Shown one piece after another: positions 1-11,230 of a stretch of 64,000 nt of DNA. Position 1 is the stretch's first letter. Every line of letters starts with the position of its first letter. Under the pieces are notes generated by a model. The model saw nothing but the letters and a program-made list of their open reading frames with translations. It did not search any database and was not told the origin of the DNA. Source of the DNA: Pseudomonas sp. P818 (GTDB lineage: Bacteria > Pseudomonadota > Gammaproteobacteria > Pseudomonadales > Pseudomonadaceae); assembly GCF_000418555.1 (NCBI RefSeq), contig NZ_ATKM01000005.1, positions 186,001 through 250,000 of the forward strand. The letters run 5' to 3'. Both the position numbers and the translations under genes were made by a program.

Positions 1-266
<266 letters not shown>

Positions 267-376
267 TCAGGGCAGATTGAAAGGATCGCAGCATGGATAA
301 AGCAGCAAGGCCCGGTCAATGCGCTGAAGCAATGAAACGGGCCTCGGGTTAGAACATTGTATTCGCAGCTTATGCC

Positions 377-2167
377 CTAGATCGGCGTCAGCGGGAAGAA
401 CCAGGGGATGACCAGCGTTGCCACGCCCCACAGCAGCAGGTTCAGCGGAATGCCGACCTTCATGAAGTCGGTGAAGCGATAGCCACCAGCGTTGTAGACG
501 AAGGTGTTGGTCTGGTAGCCGATGGGGGTGGCAAAGCTGGCGCTGGCAGCGAACATCACCGCGACCACGAAGGCGCGCGGATCGACGCCCAGATGCTGAG
601 CCATGCCGATGGCGATGGGCGTCACCAGCACCGCCACCGCGTTGTTCGACAGCATCTCGGTGAGGATCGAGGTGAACAGGTAGATGAAGCTCAGCATCAG
701 CAGCGGCCCGGCCCAGGGCAGCCAGCCCATGACGTTCTCCACGAGCAGCTTGACCAGGCCGACCTTGTCCATGGCGATGCTGATGGCCAGCATGCCGAAG
801 ATCAGGCTGAGGATCTTCCAGTCCACCGCCTTGTAGGCGTCTTCCACATCCAGACAGCGGGTAGCCAGTACGGTCACGGCGCCGATGATCGCCAGGCCCT
901 CGATGGGCATCACGCCGAAGGCGGCCAGCAGCATCACGGCCAGGGTCGCGAGAATGGCAATGGGCGCCTTGTCGCGGCGGAAGGCACGCTCCTGCACGGC
1001 GTTGAGGCTGATCAGCTCGCCGTTGTCGGCGAAGCGCTTGATCTGCGCCGGGGTGCCTTCGACCAGCATCACGTCGCCGAACTGCAGCTCGAAGTCGTCG
1101 AGGTTGCCCTGCACGTTCTCGTCCTGGCGGTGCACGGCGAGCACGGCGATGCCATAGCGCGCGGTAAGGTCGAGGTCGCGCATGGGGCGGTGGCTGTAGC
1201 GCGAGTTACGTCCGACGATGGCCTCGGCGAGGATCACGTCATGGCTGCTGATGGTTTCGAAGGCGTCGCCACGGTTGAAGCTCAGATGGCCGCTTTCGCG
1301 TAGTTCCACCACATCCTTGACCTGGCCGTGCAGCACCAGCCGGTCGCCGCTGGCCAGCAGGGTGTCGGCGCCGGGTTCGGTCAGTTCCTGCTCGTCACGG
1401 AACAGCTTGAGCACCTGCAGGCCGCTACCCCCGTTGAGGTTGGCCTCGTGCAGGGTCTTGCCGATCATCGGCGAGTCGTGCGGCACCAGCAGTTCGGTCA
1501 TGAAGGTACGCGACAGGTCCGGGCGCAGTTGGCGTGACAGAGTCTCGCGTTCGGGCAGCAGATGGCGGCCGATGGTCAGCAGGTAGAGCATGCCGACCGT
1601 CGCCATGACCAGGCCAACGCCGGTGATTTCGAAGATGCCAAAGGGCGCCATGCCGGCCTTGCGTGCCACGCCGTCGACCAGAATGTTGGTCGAGGTGCCG
1701 ATCATGGTCAGGGTGCCGCCGAGAATGGTGGCGTAGGACAGCGGAATCAGCAGCTTGGATGGCAGGGTGCCGGCACGACGCGCCAGGGCGATGGCCACCG
1801 GGGTGAGGATGGCCACCACCGGTGTGTTGTTCAGGCAGGCGGACACCACCAGCGCGGTGACGGTAAGGCCTGTAAGGACGCGGATCGGGCTGGTGCCGAC
1901 CAGATTGCCCAACCAGTTGCCGAGGGCGTCGATGCAGCCGGTACGTTCCAGGGCGGCAGAAAGCACGAACATGCAGGCGATGGTCACCGGCGCCGAGTTC
2001 GACAGCACGCTGAGCACTTCGCCCGGCGTCAGCAACTGGCTGACCAGCAGGGCCGCTACAGCGATGGCCGCGACGATATCCGGGCTCCACTTCTCGCGGA
2101 CGAAGGCATAGAGCACCCAGATCAGCAGGGCGCCGACAAACAGCAGGGGCAGGGAATCCCAGAACAT
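377..2167 (-). CDS. SLC13/DASS-family permease with two TrkA-C domains
   Basis: A 596-residue inner-membrane transporter with about 11-12 hydrophobic segments in two blocks. The blocks flank a soluble central region (about residues 215-400) that reads as two TrkA-C (RCK_C) domains. The paired signature motifs of the divalent anion/sodium symporter family are visible: NNTPVVAILTP and TSTNIL in the first half, SNNAVAVLVTPIAI and GYQTNTFVY in the second. The family moves sulfate, dicarboxylates or other anions with Na+ or H+; the substrate here cannot be read from the sequence. The frame is open 41 codons further upstream, but the ATG at 2167 starts directly with the hydrophobic MFWDSLPLLF and is the better start. 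The 239-base upstream gap holds a 17-base dyad that could regulate it. It lies at the PA5024 position. Confidence 0.85.
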   Translation of the reverse strand: MFWDSLPLLFVGALLIWVLYAFVREKWSPDIVAAIAVAALLVSQLLTPGEVLSVLSNSAPVTIACMFVLSAALERTGCIDALGNWLGNLVGTSPIRVLTGLTVTALVVSACLNNTPVVAILTPVAIALARRAGTLPSKLLIPLSYATILGGTLTMIGTSTNILVDGVARKAGMAPFGIFEITGVGLVMATVGMLYLLTIGRHLLPERETLSRQLRPDLSRTFMTELLVPHDSPMIGKTLHEANLNGGSGLQVLKLFRDEQELTEPGADTLLASGDRLVLHGQVKDVVELRESGHLSFNRGDAFETISSHDVILAEAIVGRNSRYSHRPMRDLDLTARYGIAVLAVHRQDENVQGNLDDFELQFGDVMLVEGTPAQIKRFADNGELISLNAVQERAFRRDKAPIAILATLAVMLLAAFGVMPIEGLAIIGAVTVLATRCLDVEDAYKAVDWKILSLIFGMLAISIAMDKVGLVKLLVENVMGWLPWAGPLLMLSFIYLFTSILTEMLSNNAVAVLVTPIAIGMAQHLGVDPRAFVVAVMFAASASFATPIGYQTNTFVYNAGGYRFTDFMKVGIPLNLLLWGVATLVIPWFFPLTPI

Positions 2168-2326
2168 GAAAATCCTTAGAACCTGCCTCTGACCCGCAAG
2201 GCGCCTGACTGTTGGGCAGTAGCTTTCAGCTGGCGGGGCGGCAGGCAGGTTCTTTTGCGTCGAATCTCGTGTGAGGTATCGGGCGCGCACTGGGCGGCCT
2301 GGCTGGGCGCCAAGATAGAGGGGTTC

Positions 2327-2343
2327 TCTTAGATAGTCTAAGA
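2327..2343. promoter_or_regulatory. 17-base perfect dyad upstream of the permease gene
   Basis: TCTTAGA-TAG-TCTAAGA is a perfect 7+3+7 palindrome in an AT-rich patch (2335-2392), 160 bases upstream of the permease ATG and 64 bases past the selO stop codon. The size and symmetry suit a protein-binding operator for the minus-strand permease gene. The stem is too AT-rich, and lacks a following T run, to be a convincing terminator. The binding protein is unknown. Confidence 0.4.
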
Positions 2344-2406
2344 ATGTTTGGGTAGATTGATATGCCTTTTCGGTTTAACAGATAAGGAGCGGCACCGAGC
2401 AGAACC

Positions 2407-3885
<1,479 letters not shown>

Positions 3886-6800
3886 TCAGGGCGCTGCGGG
3901 CGGTTTGGGTGCTTGCTGCACGCTGGCGGCGCCGGCGGCCGCGGCCTGGGCCAGATCCTTCTGATCGAGTTTCTGCTCGCCGTGCTGCAGGTTCTTCACG
4001 TACACCTCGACCTGGCGGAAGGCGATGTTGATGCCGTTCTTCGGGAACTCACGGTCGATGAAACGGTTGATCTCGTCGGTCGCCGGGTTGCGGTCGCCGA
4101 GGTCGCGCACATGGATGCGCAGTTCGTGGTCGAGCGTGCTCTCGCCGAAGTTGAGGAAGTAGACGATGGGCGCCGGCTCCTTGAGCACTCGCGGGTTTTC
4201 CTGCGCGGCCTGCAGCAGCAGCTTGCGCACCAGGTCGAGGTCCGAACCATAACCGACACCCACCTTGAGGGTGACGCGGGTGACCGTGTCGGTCAGCGAC
4301 CAGTTGATCAGCTGACCGGTGATGAAGGTCTTGTTCGGAACGATGATTTCCTTGTGATCGAAATCGGTGATGGTGGTGGCGCGGATACGGATCTTGCTCA
4401 CCGTGCCGGAGAGATTGCCGATGGTCACCACGTCACCGATGCGCACCGGGCGCTCGAACAGGATGATCAGGCCGGAAATGAAGTTGGCGAAGATCTCCTG
4501 CAGGCCGAAACCCAGGCCGACCGACAGCGCCGCCACCAGCCACTGCAATTTGTCCCAGCTTACGCCAAGGGTGGACAGCGTGCTGACGATGCCGATAGCG
4601 ACCAATGCATAGGACAGCAGGGTCGTGGTGGCGTAGGCGCTGCCCTGTGCCAGGCGCATGCGCGACAGCACCAGCACTTCGAGCAGGCCCGGCAGGTTGC
4701 GCGCCAGCGCCACCGTGATGGCGACGATGATCAGCGCGCCGATCACGTCCATCAGGCTGATCGGCACCAGGGCCGCGTTATCCCCGGTGCCACTGCTGTA
4801 TTCGTAGAGGTTGATGGTGTCGAGGTAGGTGAACACGCCGATCAGATCGGCCCAGACCGCGTACAGGCAGACCAGGAAACCGCCGAGCAGGGCCAGGCGG
4901 ATCAGGCGCAGAGACTGCTGGTTGACCTGCTCGATATCCAGGGTCGGCTCTTCCAGCGGTGCTTCGCCGTCCAGGCTTTCCTTGCTCTGTGCCTGGCGTT
5001 TGGCCAGGGCGCGCTGGTAGGCCAGGCGCCGTGCCGCCACGCTCAGACCGCGTACCAGGGTGGCCTCGACGATCAGCAGGATGATCAGCAGGTAGAGGGT
5101 ATCGATCAGCCGGTCGGTGAGCTTGAGCGCGGTGTAGTAATAGCCGAAGGCGACCGCGCCGATCAGCGCCAGTGGCAGCAGGTTGAACAGCACGCCGAGG
5201 GCGGTGCGCAGCCCCGAAGCGTTCTCGCGCAATGGTGCGTTGAACAGCAGGTGGAACAGCAGCCAGGCCATCAGGGCGTAGCAGGTGATCACCACGACGA
5301 TGCCGATCACATCGCCTGCCAGGCTCGCTGGCTGGTGCTCGGCGATGCTCACCACGGCCACCAGGGCCATCACCACCAGACCCAGACGACGTAGGTGCTG
5401 GCGGAAGAAGGTGACGTTGGCAGGTGGCCAGTGGAAGTGCAGGACGGCCACGCCATCCGGCGAAAGGATGCGGTGCAGGGTGTAGAACACCAGCCAGGCT
5501 TCCGCCATTTCGTAGAGCGCGGCGCCCAGATAGAGGTTCTGTCCGCGTGCATCGTGCAGCAGGGCATACCCGCACAAGGCGAGGAACAGGGTGACCGGCA
5601 GCGCCAGGATTATGTTGAGGCCCAGGGCCATCGGCGTGTGCAGCTGGCTGTCATGCTTGTAATGGCCGATGTCGCCATGCAGCGCGCTGAGCTTGTCGAA
5701 CAGGTACTGGCGGCGCCAGAGGATCAGCGCGCAGAGCAGGATCAGCGGCAGGAACACCAGCGGACGCTCGATCAGGCCCGCCCCCAGTTCGCTGATGGCC
5801 ATGCCCCAGGGCATATCGGCCAGTTGCTTCTGGAATTGACGTGGCGCCGACTTCAGCCAGTCGAGATCCAGCGGCTTGTTGCTGGGAATCCAGAACATCT
5901 GCTCGTCGATGGTGGCGCGCAGGCTGCTGGCCGTGCTTTCCAGTTCCTTCTGGTTGAGCTGGAGGGTGATCGACTCGTTGAGCAGCGCATTCAGCGAGCG
6001 GTTGAGGCGGTCGTGCAACTCACGTCGGGTAGTGAGCTGCTCGCGTAGCGCGTTGCGCAGTTCCGGGGTGACTTCTTCGCTGGGTTGGCCGCTGAGCAGG
6101 TTCTCCACATAGCGGGCGGGATCACTGATCTCTTCGCGCTGCTTGTTCAGCTCGAACTGATAGAGGCGAATGTCGGCGATCTCGTTGGCCAGCGAGCCGT
6201 CCTCGATCTTGAGTTTGGGCAGCGCCTGCTTCTGTTGGTAGAGAATCCTCGACAGCAGCAGGCTGCCCTGCAGCACGCGGATCTGCTCGTCCAGCGCCTG
6301 GTTGGCCTGGTTGAGGTTGTCCAGTTGCTGACGGGTCTGCAGGTTCTGCTCGGTCAGGGCGTTGAGGCGCTCCGTGGCGCGCAGCAGATAGTCGGAAAGC
6401 TTGAGGTTGAGCGAGCTCTCCCTGGCCAGCAGACGGTCGGAACTGGCGCGCTCGGCCTCGCGTGACTGCTCGGCGACGGTCTGCTCGGATTCGGCGCGGC
6501 GTCGTTCGTTGATCAGGCCTTGCAGGGCCTGGCGCTCCTGCTCGGCGCGATTGATACGTTCTTCGAGCAGGGCGCGCTGAGCGCTGCCGAGATCCTGCAG
6601 CAGGCTGTTGCCGGACAGCTCCTGGCGGCGCAGCTGGGTTTGCGCGGCGAGCAGCGAGAGCTCGGCGTTGAGCTGATTGCGGCGCTCCTGGGTCAGTGCC
6701 TTGCCTTCGAAACGGCCGCTCTTGAGCGCGTCGTTGATCAGTTGGCTGCGCGCCTGGTTCTGGCTGATCTCTGCCTGAGCACGTTCCGGGCGGGTCTGGG

Positions 6801-7236
6801 CGGTGATCACCAGGCTGTTGGCCTCGATGATCGCTTTGTTCCATTCGCTGATCTGACTGGAGCGTTCGTTGAGCAACTGCTCGAGCTGGGCGAGCGGGGT
6901 GCGTGCATGGCGCGCGGAAATCTGTTGTTCGGGGCTGGATTTGAGCCTGTCCAGTTCGCGCTGGGCCTCGCTGATCAGGCGCGGAGCACTGTCGAGTTGT
7001 TTGCGTAGGTCGTTCAGGCGCTGCTCGGCGTTCTGCCGGTCCTGCAGCATGCGCAGGGTCTGCTCGAGTGTCTGCTTGAGCGCCAGCTGTTCGGCTTCCG
7101 GCAGTTTGCGATCAGCCAGGCCGTCCAGGCTCTGCTGCACGCTTTCGCTGGTCGGCGGCTCCTGGGCGAACACCTGCGGAATGCCGAGACATAAGGCGAA
7201 CAGAACGGCTGCTAGGGAAAGGCGCGACAGATGCAT
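3886..7236 (-). CDS. mscK: large mechanosensitive channel of the MscK/KefA type
   Basis: A 1116-residue inner-membrane channel with a large periplasmic region, expected to open under membrane tension and release K+ and solutes. Chosen start ATG 7236 gives a clean signal peptide (MHLSRLSLAAVLFALCLG, cleavage near VFA-QEPP). A 13-codon upstream extension is possible but would spoil it. Residues about 30-470 are rich in Q, E, R and L with strong coiled-coil character (MscS-porin-like periplasmic domain). About ten membrane segments follow (480-870). The MscS core comes next, with GLGFGLQEIFANFISGLII, the beta-domain ERPVRIGDVVTIG and IIVPNKTFITGQLINWS. The C-terminus is Ala/Pro-rich. Downstream selO is 15 bases away. 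Length and layout match MscK rather than the 280-residue MscS. PA5022 position. Confidence 0.92.
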   Translation of the reverse strand: MHLSRLSLAAVLFALCLGIPQVFAQEPPTSESVQQSLDGLADRKLPEAEQLALKQTLEQTLRMLQDRQNAEQRLNDLRKQLDSAPRLISEAQRELDRLKSSPEQQISARHARTPLAQLEQLLNERSSQISEWNKAIIEANSLVITAQTRPERAQAEISQNQARSQLINDALKSGRFEGKALTQERRNQLNAELSLLAAQTQLRRQELSGNSLLQDLGSAQRALLEERINRAEQERQALQGLINERRRAESEQTVAEQSREAERASSDRLLARESSLNLKLSDYLLRATERLNALTEQNLQTRQQLDNLNQANQALDEQIRVLQGSLLLSRILYQQKQALPKLKIEDGSLANEIADIRLYQFELNKQREEISDPARYVENLLSGQPSEEVTPELRNALREQLTTRRELHDRLNRSLNALLNESITLQLNQKELESTASSLRATIDEQMFWIPSNKPLDLDWLKSAPRQFQKQLADMPWGMAISELGAGLIERPLVFLPLILLCALILWRRQYLFDKLSALHGDIGHYKHDSQLHTPMALGLNIILALPVTLFLALCGYALLHDARGQNLYLGAALYEMAEAWLVFYTLHRILSPDGVAVLHFHWPPANVTFFRQHLRRLGLVVMALVAVVSIAEHQPASLAGDVIGIVVVITCYALMAWLLFHLLFNAPLRENASGLRTALGVLFNLLPLALIGAVAFGYYYTALKLTDRLIDTLYLLIILLIVEATLVRGLSVAARRLAYQRALAKRQAQSKESLDGEAPLEEPTLDIEQVNQQSLRLIRLALLGGFLVCLYAVWADLIGVFTYLDTINLYEYSSGTGDNAALVPISLMDVIGALIIVAITVALARNLPGLLEVLVLSRMRLAQGSAYATTTLLSYALVAIGIVSTLSTLGVSWDKLQWLVAALSVGLGFGLQEIFANFISGLIILFERPVRIGDVVTIGNLSGTVSKIRIRATTITDFDHKEIIVPNKTFITGQLINWSLTDTVTRVTLKVGVGYGSDLDLVRKLLLQAAQENPRVLKEPAPIVYFLNFGESTLDHELRIHVRDLGDRNPATDEINRFIDREFPKNGINIAFRQVEVYVKNLQHGEQKLDQKDLAQAAAAGAASVQQAPKPPAAP

Positions 7237-7295
7237 GGTCGATTGATCTACTGAATGGACGGTGGCGATTGACAATACCCGCGATACAACGAAGA

Positions 7296-7315
7296 CGCGG
7301 GCCTGTTGGCCCGCG
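7296..7315 (-). terminator. GC-rich hairpin downstream of nhaP2's upstream neighbour region
   Basis: A perfect 8-base stem (CGCGGGCC / GGCCCGCG) with a 4-base loop lies between the nhaP2 stop codon (7362) and the mscK start (7236), both on the minus strand. Read on the minus strand it is followed by a T-rich but interrupted tract. It is a plausible transcription terminator for nhaP2, though the U run is weak. Confidence 0.45.
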
Positions 7316-7361
7316 CGATGCTGATGCTAGCAGAGTCCCAGCGGGGTGTTTCGCTCGTCTG

Positions 7362-9107
7362 CTAAAAGTGCAGCCCTGGGCCCGGACGTGTGCCCTCGGG
7401 GAATCTGACGCCGACTTTGCGCACCTTGTTCCCTTCCATGGCCGCGACCGTCCAGGTCAGACCCTGCCAGTCCACCTGGTCACCGACCACCGGCTCACCA
7501 CCGATTTCGTGAGCGATGAAACGGCCCAAGGGCTGGTTGCCCTCCAACTCGTCGAGCTTAAGGCCGTAGAGGGCTGCAACAGCGCTCAGTTCGGCGTCGC
7601 CTTCCAGTACGAAGTCACCGAAGAAGCGCAGATCCTGACCGCGTTTCGGGGCCTGGCTGAACAGCTTGCCGAGTGCCGGCAGGTCATGTTCGTGGCCGAT
7701 CACGCAGAGCAGGTCGCCTGCTTGCAGGCGCGTGCTGCCCGATGGGTGAAGCAGCTCGCGGCCGCGGAACAGAGCGGCGATACGCGTACCCTCGGGCATG
7801 TTCAGCTCACGCAGCGCGGCGCCGATGCACCATTTCTCGGCGCCAAGGCGGTAGACGAACAGCTCCCACTGGCTGGTCGGGTGCACTTCAAGGCCGGCGC
7901 GTGACACCGGGGCCGGCTCTGGCGGTACGGTGACGCGCATCAGCTTGGCCGCCAGCGGCAGGCTGGTGCCCTGCAGCAACAGGGAGACGATCACGATGAA
8001 GAAGGCGACGTTGAAGAACAGCTGCGCATTGGGCAGGCCGGCCATCAGCGGGAATACCGCGAGGATGATCGGCACCGCGCCGCGCAGACCGACCCAGGCG
8101 ATGAAGATCCGCTCGCGGTCGTGGAAGGCGCGAAATGGCAGCAGGCCGAGAAAGATCGACAGCGGTCGCGCGAAGAGGATCATCCACAGTGCCAGGGCCA
8201 GTGCCGGCAGGGCGATCGGCAGCAGCTCGTGCGGGGGGATCAGAAGGCCGAGGACGAGGAACATGCCGATCTGCGCCAGCCAGGTGAGGCCGTCGAGCAT
8301 GTGCAGAATGCCGTGGCGCGAACGGATCGGTCGGTTGCCCAGCAGCAGGCCGCACAGGTAGATGGCGAGGATGCCGCTGCCACCCACGGCGGTGGTGATG
8401 GCAAAGATGATCAGGCCGCCGCTGACCACCAGTAGCGGATACAGGCCGGTAGCCAGCTCCATGCGATTGATCAGTTTCAGCAGCAGCCAGCCGCCACCCA
8501 GGCCGAGCAGAGCGCCGAGACCGAACTGCTGCACCAGCTGGATCGGCAGGTCCCAGCTGAAGCCGGTCTGGCCGCTGGCGAGCATGGCGATCAGGGTCAC
8601 GGTGAGGAACACCGCCATCGGGTCGTTGCTACCGGACTCGATTTCCAGTGTGGAGCTGACCCGTTCGTTGAGACCGCGCCCGCCCAGCAGGGAGAACACC
8701 GCCGCGGCATCCGTGGAACCGACGATGGCGCCGATCAGCAAGCCCTCGAGCAGCGTCAGGTTGAATAGCCAGGCCGCGGCCAGGCCGGTCAAACCCGCCG
8801 TTATCACCACCCCGACCGTCGCCAATGACAAGGAAGGCCACAGGGCCACACGGAAGCTGGAGACCCGTGTGCGCATGCCACCGTCGAGCAGGATCACCGC
8901 CAACGCCAGGTTGCCGACCAGATAGGCCAGTGGGTAGTTGTTGAAGACGATGCCGCCAGGGCCGTCGGTACCGGCGAGCATGCCGACCGCAAGGAAGATC
9001 ACCAGGATGGGGATGCCGAAGCGGGTGCCGAACGCGCTGACCAGAATGCTGGCTGCTACCAGCAAGGCGCCGATCAAGAACAGATTGTTGATGGCGCTGG
9101 CATCCAA
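7362..9107 (-). CDS. nhaP2: K+/H+ antiporter NhaP2 (CvrA, CPA1 family)
   Basis: A 581-residue inner-membrane cation/proton antiporter. Residues 1-390 hold about 12-13 hydrophobic helices with CPA1 signatures: the LDGGMRT motif (about 75-81), [12 protein letters not shown] (about 130-141) and [13 protein letters not shown], whose Asn-Asp pair is the ion-binding site. Residues about 405-490 form a TrkA-C (RCK_C) domain. The C-terminal 80 residues match the CorC_HlyC transporter-associated domain. This three-part layout and length are those of NhaP2/YcgO, which exports K+ in exchange for H+ at alkaline pH or low osmolarity. The ATG at 9107 starts directly before the first membrane segment. It sits next to another K+-related gene, mscK, suggesting joint handling of K+ and osmotic stress. 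PA5021 position. Confidence 0.92.
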   Translation of the reverse strand: MDASAINNLFLIGALLVAASILVSAFGTRFGIPILVIFLAVGMLAGTDGPGGIVFNNYPLAYLVGNLALAVILLDGGMRTRVSSFRVALWPSLSLATVGVVITAGLTGLAAAWLFNLTLLEGLLIGAIVGSTDAAAVFSLLGGRGLNERVSSTLEIESGSNDPMAVFLTVTLIAMLASGQTGFSWDLPIQLVQQFGLGALLGLGGGWLLLKLINRMELATGLYPLLVVSGGLIIFAITTAVGGSGILAIYLCGLLLGNRPIRSRHGILHMLDGLTWLAQIGMFLVLGLLIPPHELLPIALPALALALWMILFARPLSIFLGLLPFRAFHDRERIFIAWVGLRGAVPIILAVFPLMAGLPNAQLFFNVAFFIVIVSLLLQGTSLPLAAKLMRVTVPPEPAPVSRAGLEVHPTSQWELFVYRLGAEKWCIGAALRELNMPEGTRIAALFRGRELLHPSGSTRLQAGDLLCVIGHEHDLPALGKLFSQAPKRGQDLRFFGDFVLEGDAELSAVAALYGLKLDELEGNQPLGRFIAHEIGGEPVVGDQVDWQGLTWTVAAMEGNKVRKVGVRFPEGTRPGPGLHF

Positions 9108-9269
9108 CTGCGCGTACTCCTGGCTGGCAAACGTGGGGCGCCGCTATGCATGGCGCGTGCCAGGGATTCTAACCGTAGCCTTCGTACCGCTGTCAAAAAG
9201 GTTATTACATTTTTCTAAATCACCCTGAGGCGTGCCCTGTCGGGCCGCCACGGGGCGTTCGGCTCGGCG

Positions 9270-11075
9270 TCAGAACCAGGTGTCCTGCATGCCCAGGCAG
9301 GTATCGTCGCGCGCTTCGAGAATGGCCAGGTCGTGGTGACAGCTCGGCACTTCCCAGGTCAGGAAGTAGCGCGCGGCCTGCAGCTTGCCGCGGTAGAAGG
9401 CCTGTTCTTCGGCATTGTCCGTGCGGGCCAGGCCCTGCTCGGCGCGAATCGCCTGCTCCAGCCAGCGCCAGCCGATCACGGTGTGGCCGAACACCTTCAG
9501 GTACAGCGCCGAGTTGGCCAGGCCCTGGTTGACCTTGCCGCTCATCAGGTCGCCGAGCAGGGCCAGGGTTACCGCCTGCAGGCGGGCCAGCAATTGTTCG
9601 AGCGGCTGACGCAGCGCGGTGAGCGATTCGTACTCGCTGGCGCGCTGGCAGCAGTCGTTGATCAGCTTGAGCAGCTGCTTGAGCGCGGCTCCGCCGTTCA
9701 TCGACACCTTGCGCCCGAGCAGATCGAGCGACTGGATGCCGTGCGTACCCTCGTGGATCGGGTTGAGGCGGTTGTCGCGGTAGTACTGTTCCACCGGGTA
9801 TTCGCGGGTATACCCGTGGCCGCCGAGAATCTGGATGGCCAGTTCGTTGGCCTTGAGGCAGAACTCCGAGGGCCAGGATTTGACGATGGGCGTGAGCAGG
9901 TCGAGCAGCTCCAGCGCGCGGGTGCGATCTTCGGCGGTTTCCAGGGTCTGGGTGTCGTCGAACAGCCGGGCAGCATACAGACCGAGGTCGAAGGCGCCTT
10001 CGACGTAGGCCTTCTGCGTCAGCAGCATGCGCCGCACATCGGCGTGTTCGATGATCGAGATTTGCGGGCTGGTTGGATCCTTGCCGTCCGGCTGGCGGCC
10101 TTGCGGGCGATTGCGTGCGTAATCCAGCGAATACAGATAGCCGGCATAGCCGAGCATGATGGCGCCCATGCCGACGCCGATGCGCGCCTCGTTCATCATC
10201 TGGAACATGTAGGACAGACCCGCATGTGGCTTGCCCACCAGATAGCCGACGCATTCGCCGTTGTCGCCGAAGTTCAGCGCCGTGGAGGTGGTGCCGCGCC
10301 AGCCCATCTTGTGGAACAGGCCGGCCAGCGTGACGTCGTTGCGTGCGCCCAGACTGCCGTCGTCATTGACGTGGAACTTGGGCACCAGGAACAGGCTGAT
10401 GCCCTTCACCCCAGGCGGTGCGTCCGGCAGCTTGGCCAGCACCATATGCACGATGTTCTCGGAGATCGGCTGGTCGCCGCCGGAGATGAAGATCTTGTTG
10501 CCCTTGATGCGGTAACTGCCGTCGGCATGCGGCTCGGCCTTGGTGCGGATGTCCGACAGCGAGGAGCCGGCATGCGGCTCGGTCAGCGCCATGGTGCCGA
10601 AGAAACGGCCATCGATGATCGGCTGCAGGTAGCGGGCCTTCTGCTCCTCGCTGCCGAAGGCCTCGATCAGGTTGGCCACGCCCATGGTCAGCATCGAGTA
10701 GGAGCTGGTGGCGATATTGGCCGACTGGAAATGGGCGAAGCAGGCCTGTGACAGCAGGTTGGGCAGTTGCATGCCGCCATGCTCGAAATCGCGAGTGGCG
10801 TTGAGGAAGCCCGCCTCGTGGAAGGCGCGCAGGGCCGGCTCGACCTCGGGAATCAGCACCGCGCCGCCGTCGACGTACTGCGGCTCGTGTTCGTCGTTCT
10901 TGCGGTTGTGCGGGGCGAACAGTTCTTCGGCGATACCGCGTGCGGTGCTGATCGCCGCCTCGAAGGTCTCGCGATTGTGGTCGGCGAAGCGCGGGCGCTG
11001 GGTCAGGGCTTCGGCGTCGAGTACTTCATAGAGTTCGAACGCCAGATTGCGGGAACTGAGCAGGGTCTCGGACAT
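9270..11075 (-). CDS. acyl-CoA dehydrogenase, 601-residue type with C-terminal extension
   Basis: An FAD-dependent acyl-CoA dehydrogenase for the first step of beta-oxidation. At 601 residues it belongs to the long bacterial class that carries an additional C-terminal domain (after about residue 465). The flavin/substrate motif MALTEPHAGSSLSDIRTKA (about 161-179) and GNKIFISGGDQ are present. Helix-K motif DNRLNPIHEGTHGIQ supplies the catalytic Glu. The chosen start is ATG 11075 (MSETLLSSRNLAFELYEVL); 22 further upstream codons are open but look non-coding. P. aeruginosa FadE1 and FadE2 (PA0506/PA0508) are of this class, and the gene here sits at the PA5020 position. Chain-length preference cannot be told from sequence, and a physiological role in fatty-acid use is inferred. 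Confidence 0.9.
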   Translation of the reverse strand: MSETLLSSRNLAFELYEVLDAEALTQRPRFADHNRETFEAAISTARGIAEELFAPHNRKNDEHEPQYVDGGAVLIPEVEPALRAFHEAGFLNATRDFEHGGMQLPNLLSQACFAHFQSANIATSSYSMLTMGVANLIEAFGSEEQKARYLQPIIDGRFFGTMALTEPHAGSSLSDIRTKAEPHADGSYRIKGNKIFISGGDQPISENIVHMVLAKLPDAPPGVKGISLFLVPKFHVNDDGSLGARNDVTLAGLFHKMGWRGTTSTALNFGDNGECVGYLVGKPHAGLSYMFQMMNEARIGVGMGAIMLGYAGYLYSLDYARNRPQGRQPDGKDPTSPQISIIEHADVRRMLLTQKAYVEGAFDLGLYAARLFDDTQTLETAEDRTRALELLDLLTPIVKSWPSEFCLKANELAIQILGGHGYTREYPVEQYYRDNRLNPIHEGTHGIQSLDLLGRKVSMNGGAALKQLLKLINDCCQRASEYESLTALRQPLEQLLARLQAVTLALLGDLMSGKVNQGLANSALYLKVFGHTVIGWRWLEQAIRAEQGLARTDNAEEQAFYRGKLQAARYFLTWEVPSCHHDLAILEARDDTCLGMQDTWF

Positions 11076-11170
11076 GGAACGGGCCTCCAGATGATCGAGC
11101 GAGTCTAGGCAGGCGGTCGCCCGGCTGCCCAGCATCATCATCGGTGGTGATAATCGCTCGTTGGTGGAAG

Positions 11171-11223
11171 GTAGGGCGGGTGAAACCCGCCGCTCCGGGA
11201 ATGGCGGGTTGCACCCGCCCTAC
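11171..11223. repeat. REP-like inverted repeat, type A
   Basis: Two 21-base arms (11171-11191 and 11203-11223) are inverted copies of each other at 20 of 21 positions, separated by 11 bases. Each arm has its own internal dyad (GGCGGGT with ACCCGCC), the structure of a Pseudomonas REP doublet. It lies between the acyl-CoA dehydrogenase start and the nitronate monooxygenase stop, so it could also act as a mRNA-stabilising or terminating hairpin. Confidence 0.8.
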
Positions 11224-11230
11224 CAGGCTG

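Noticed and set aside
309..344. AGGCCCG ... CGGGCCT inverted repeat between metY and the permease
   Set aside because: Seven-base arms around a 22-base loop with no T run; too weak to call a terminator.
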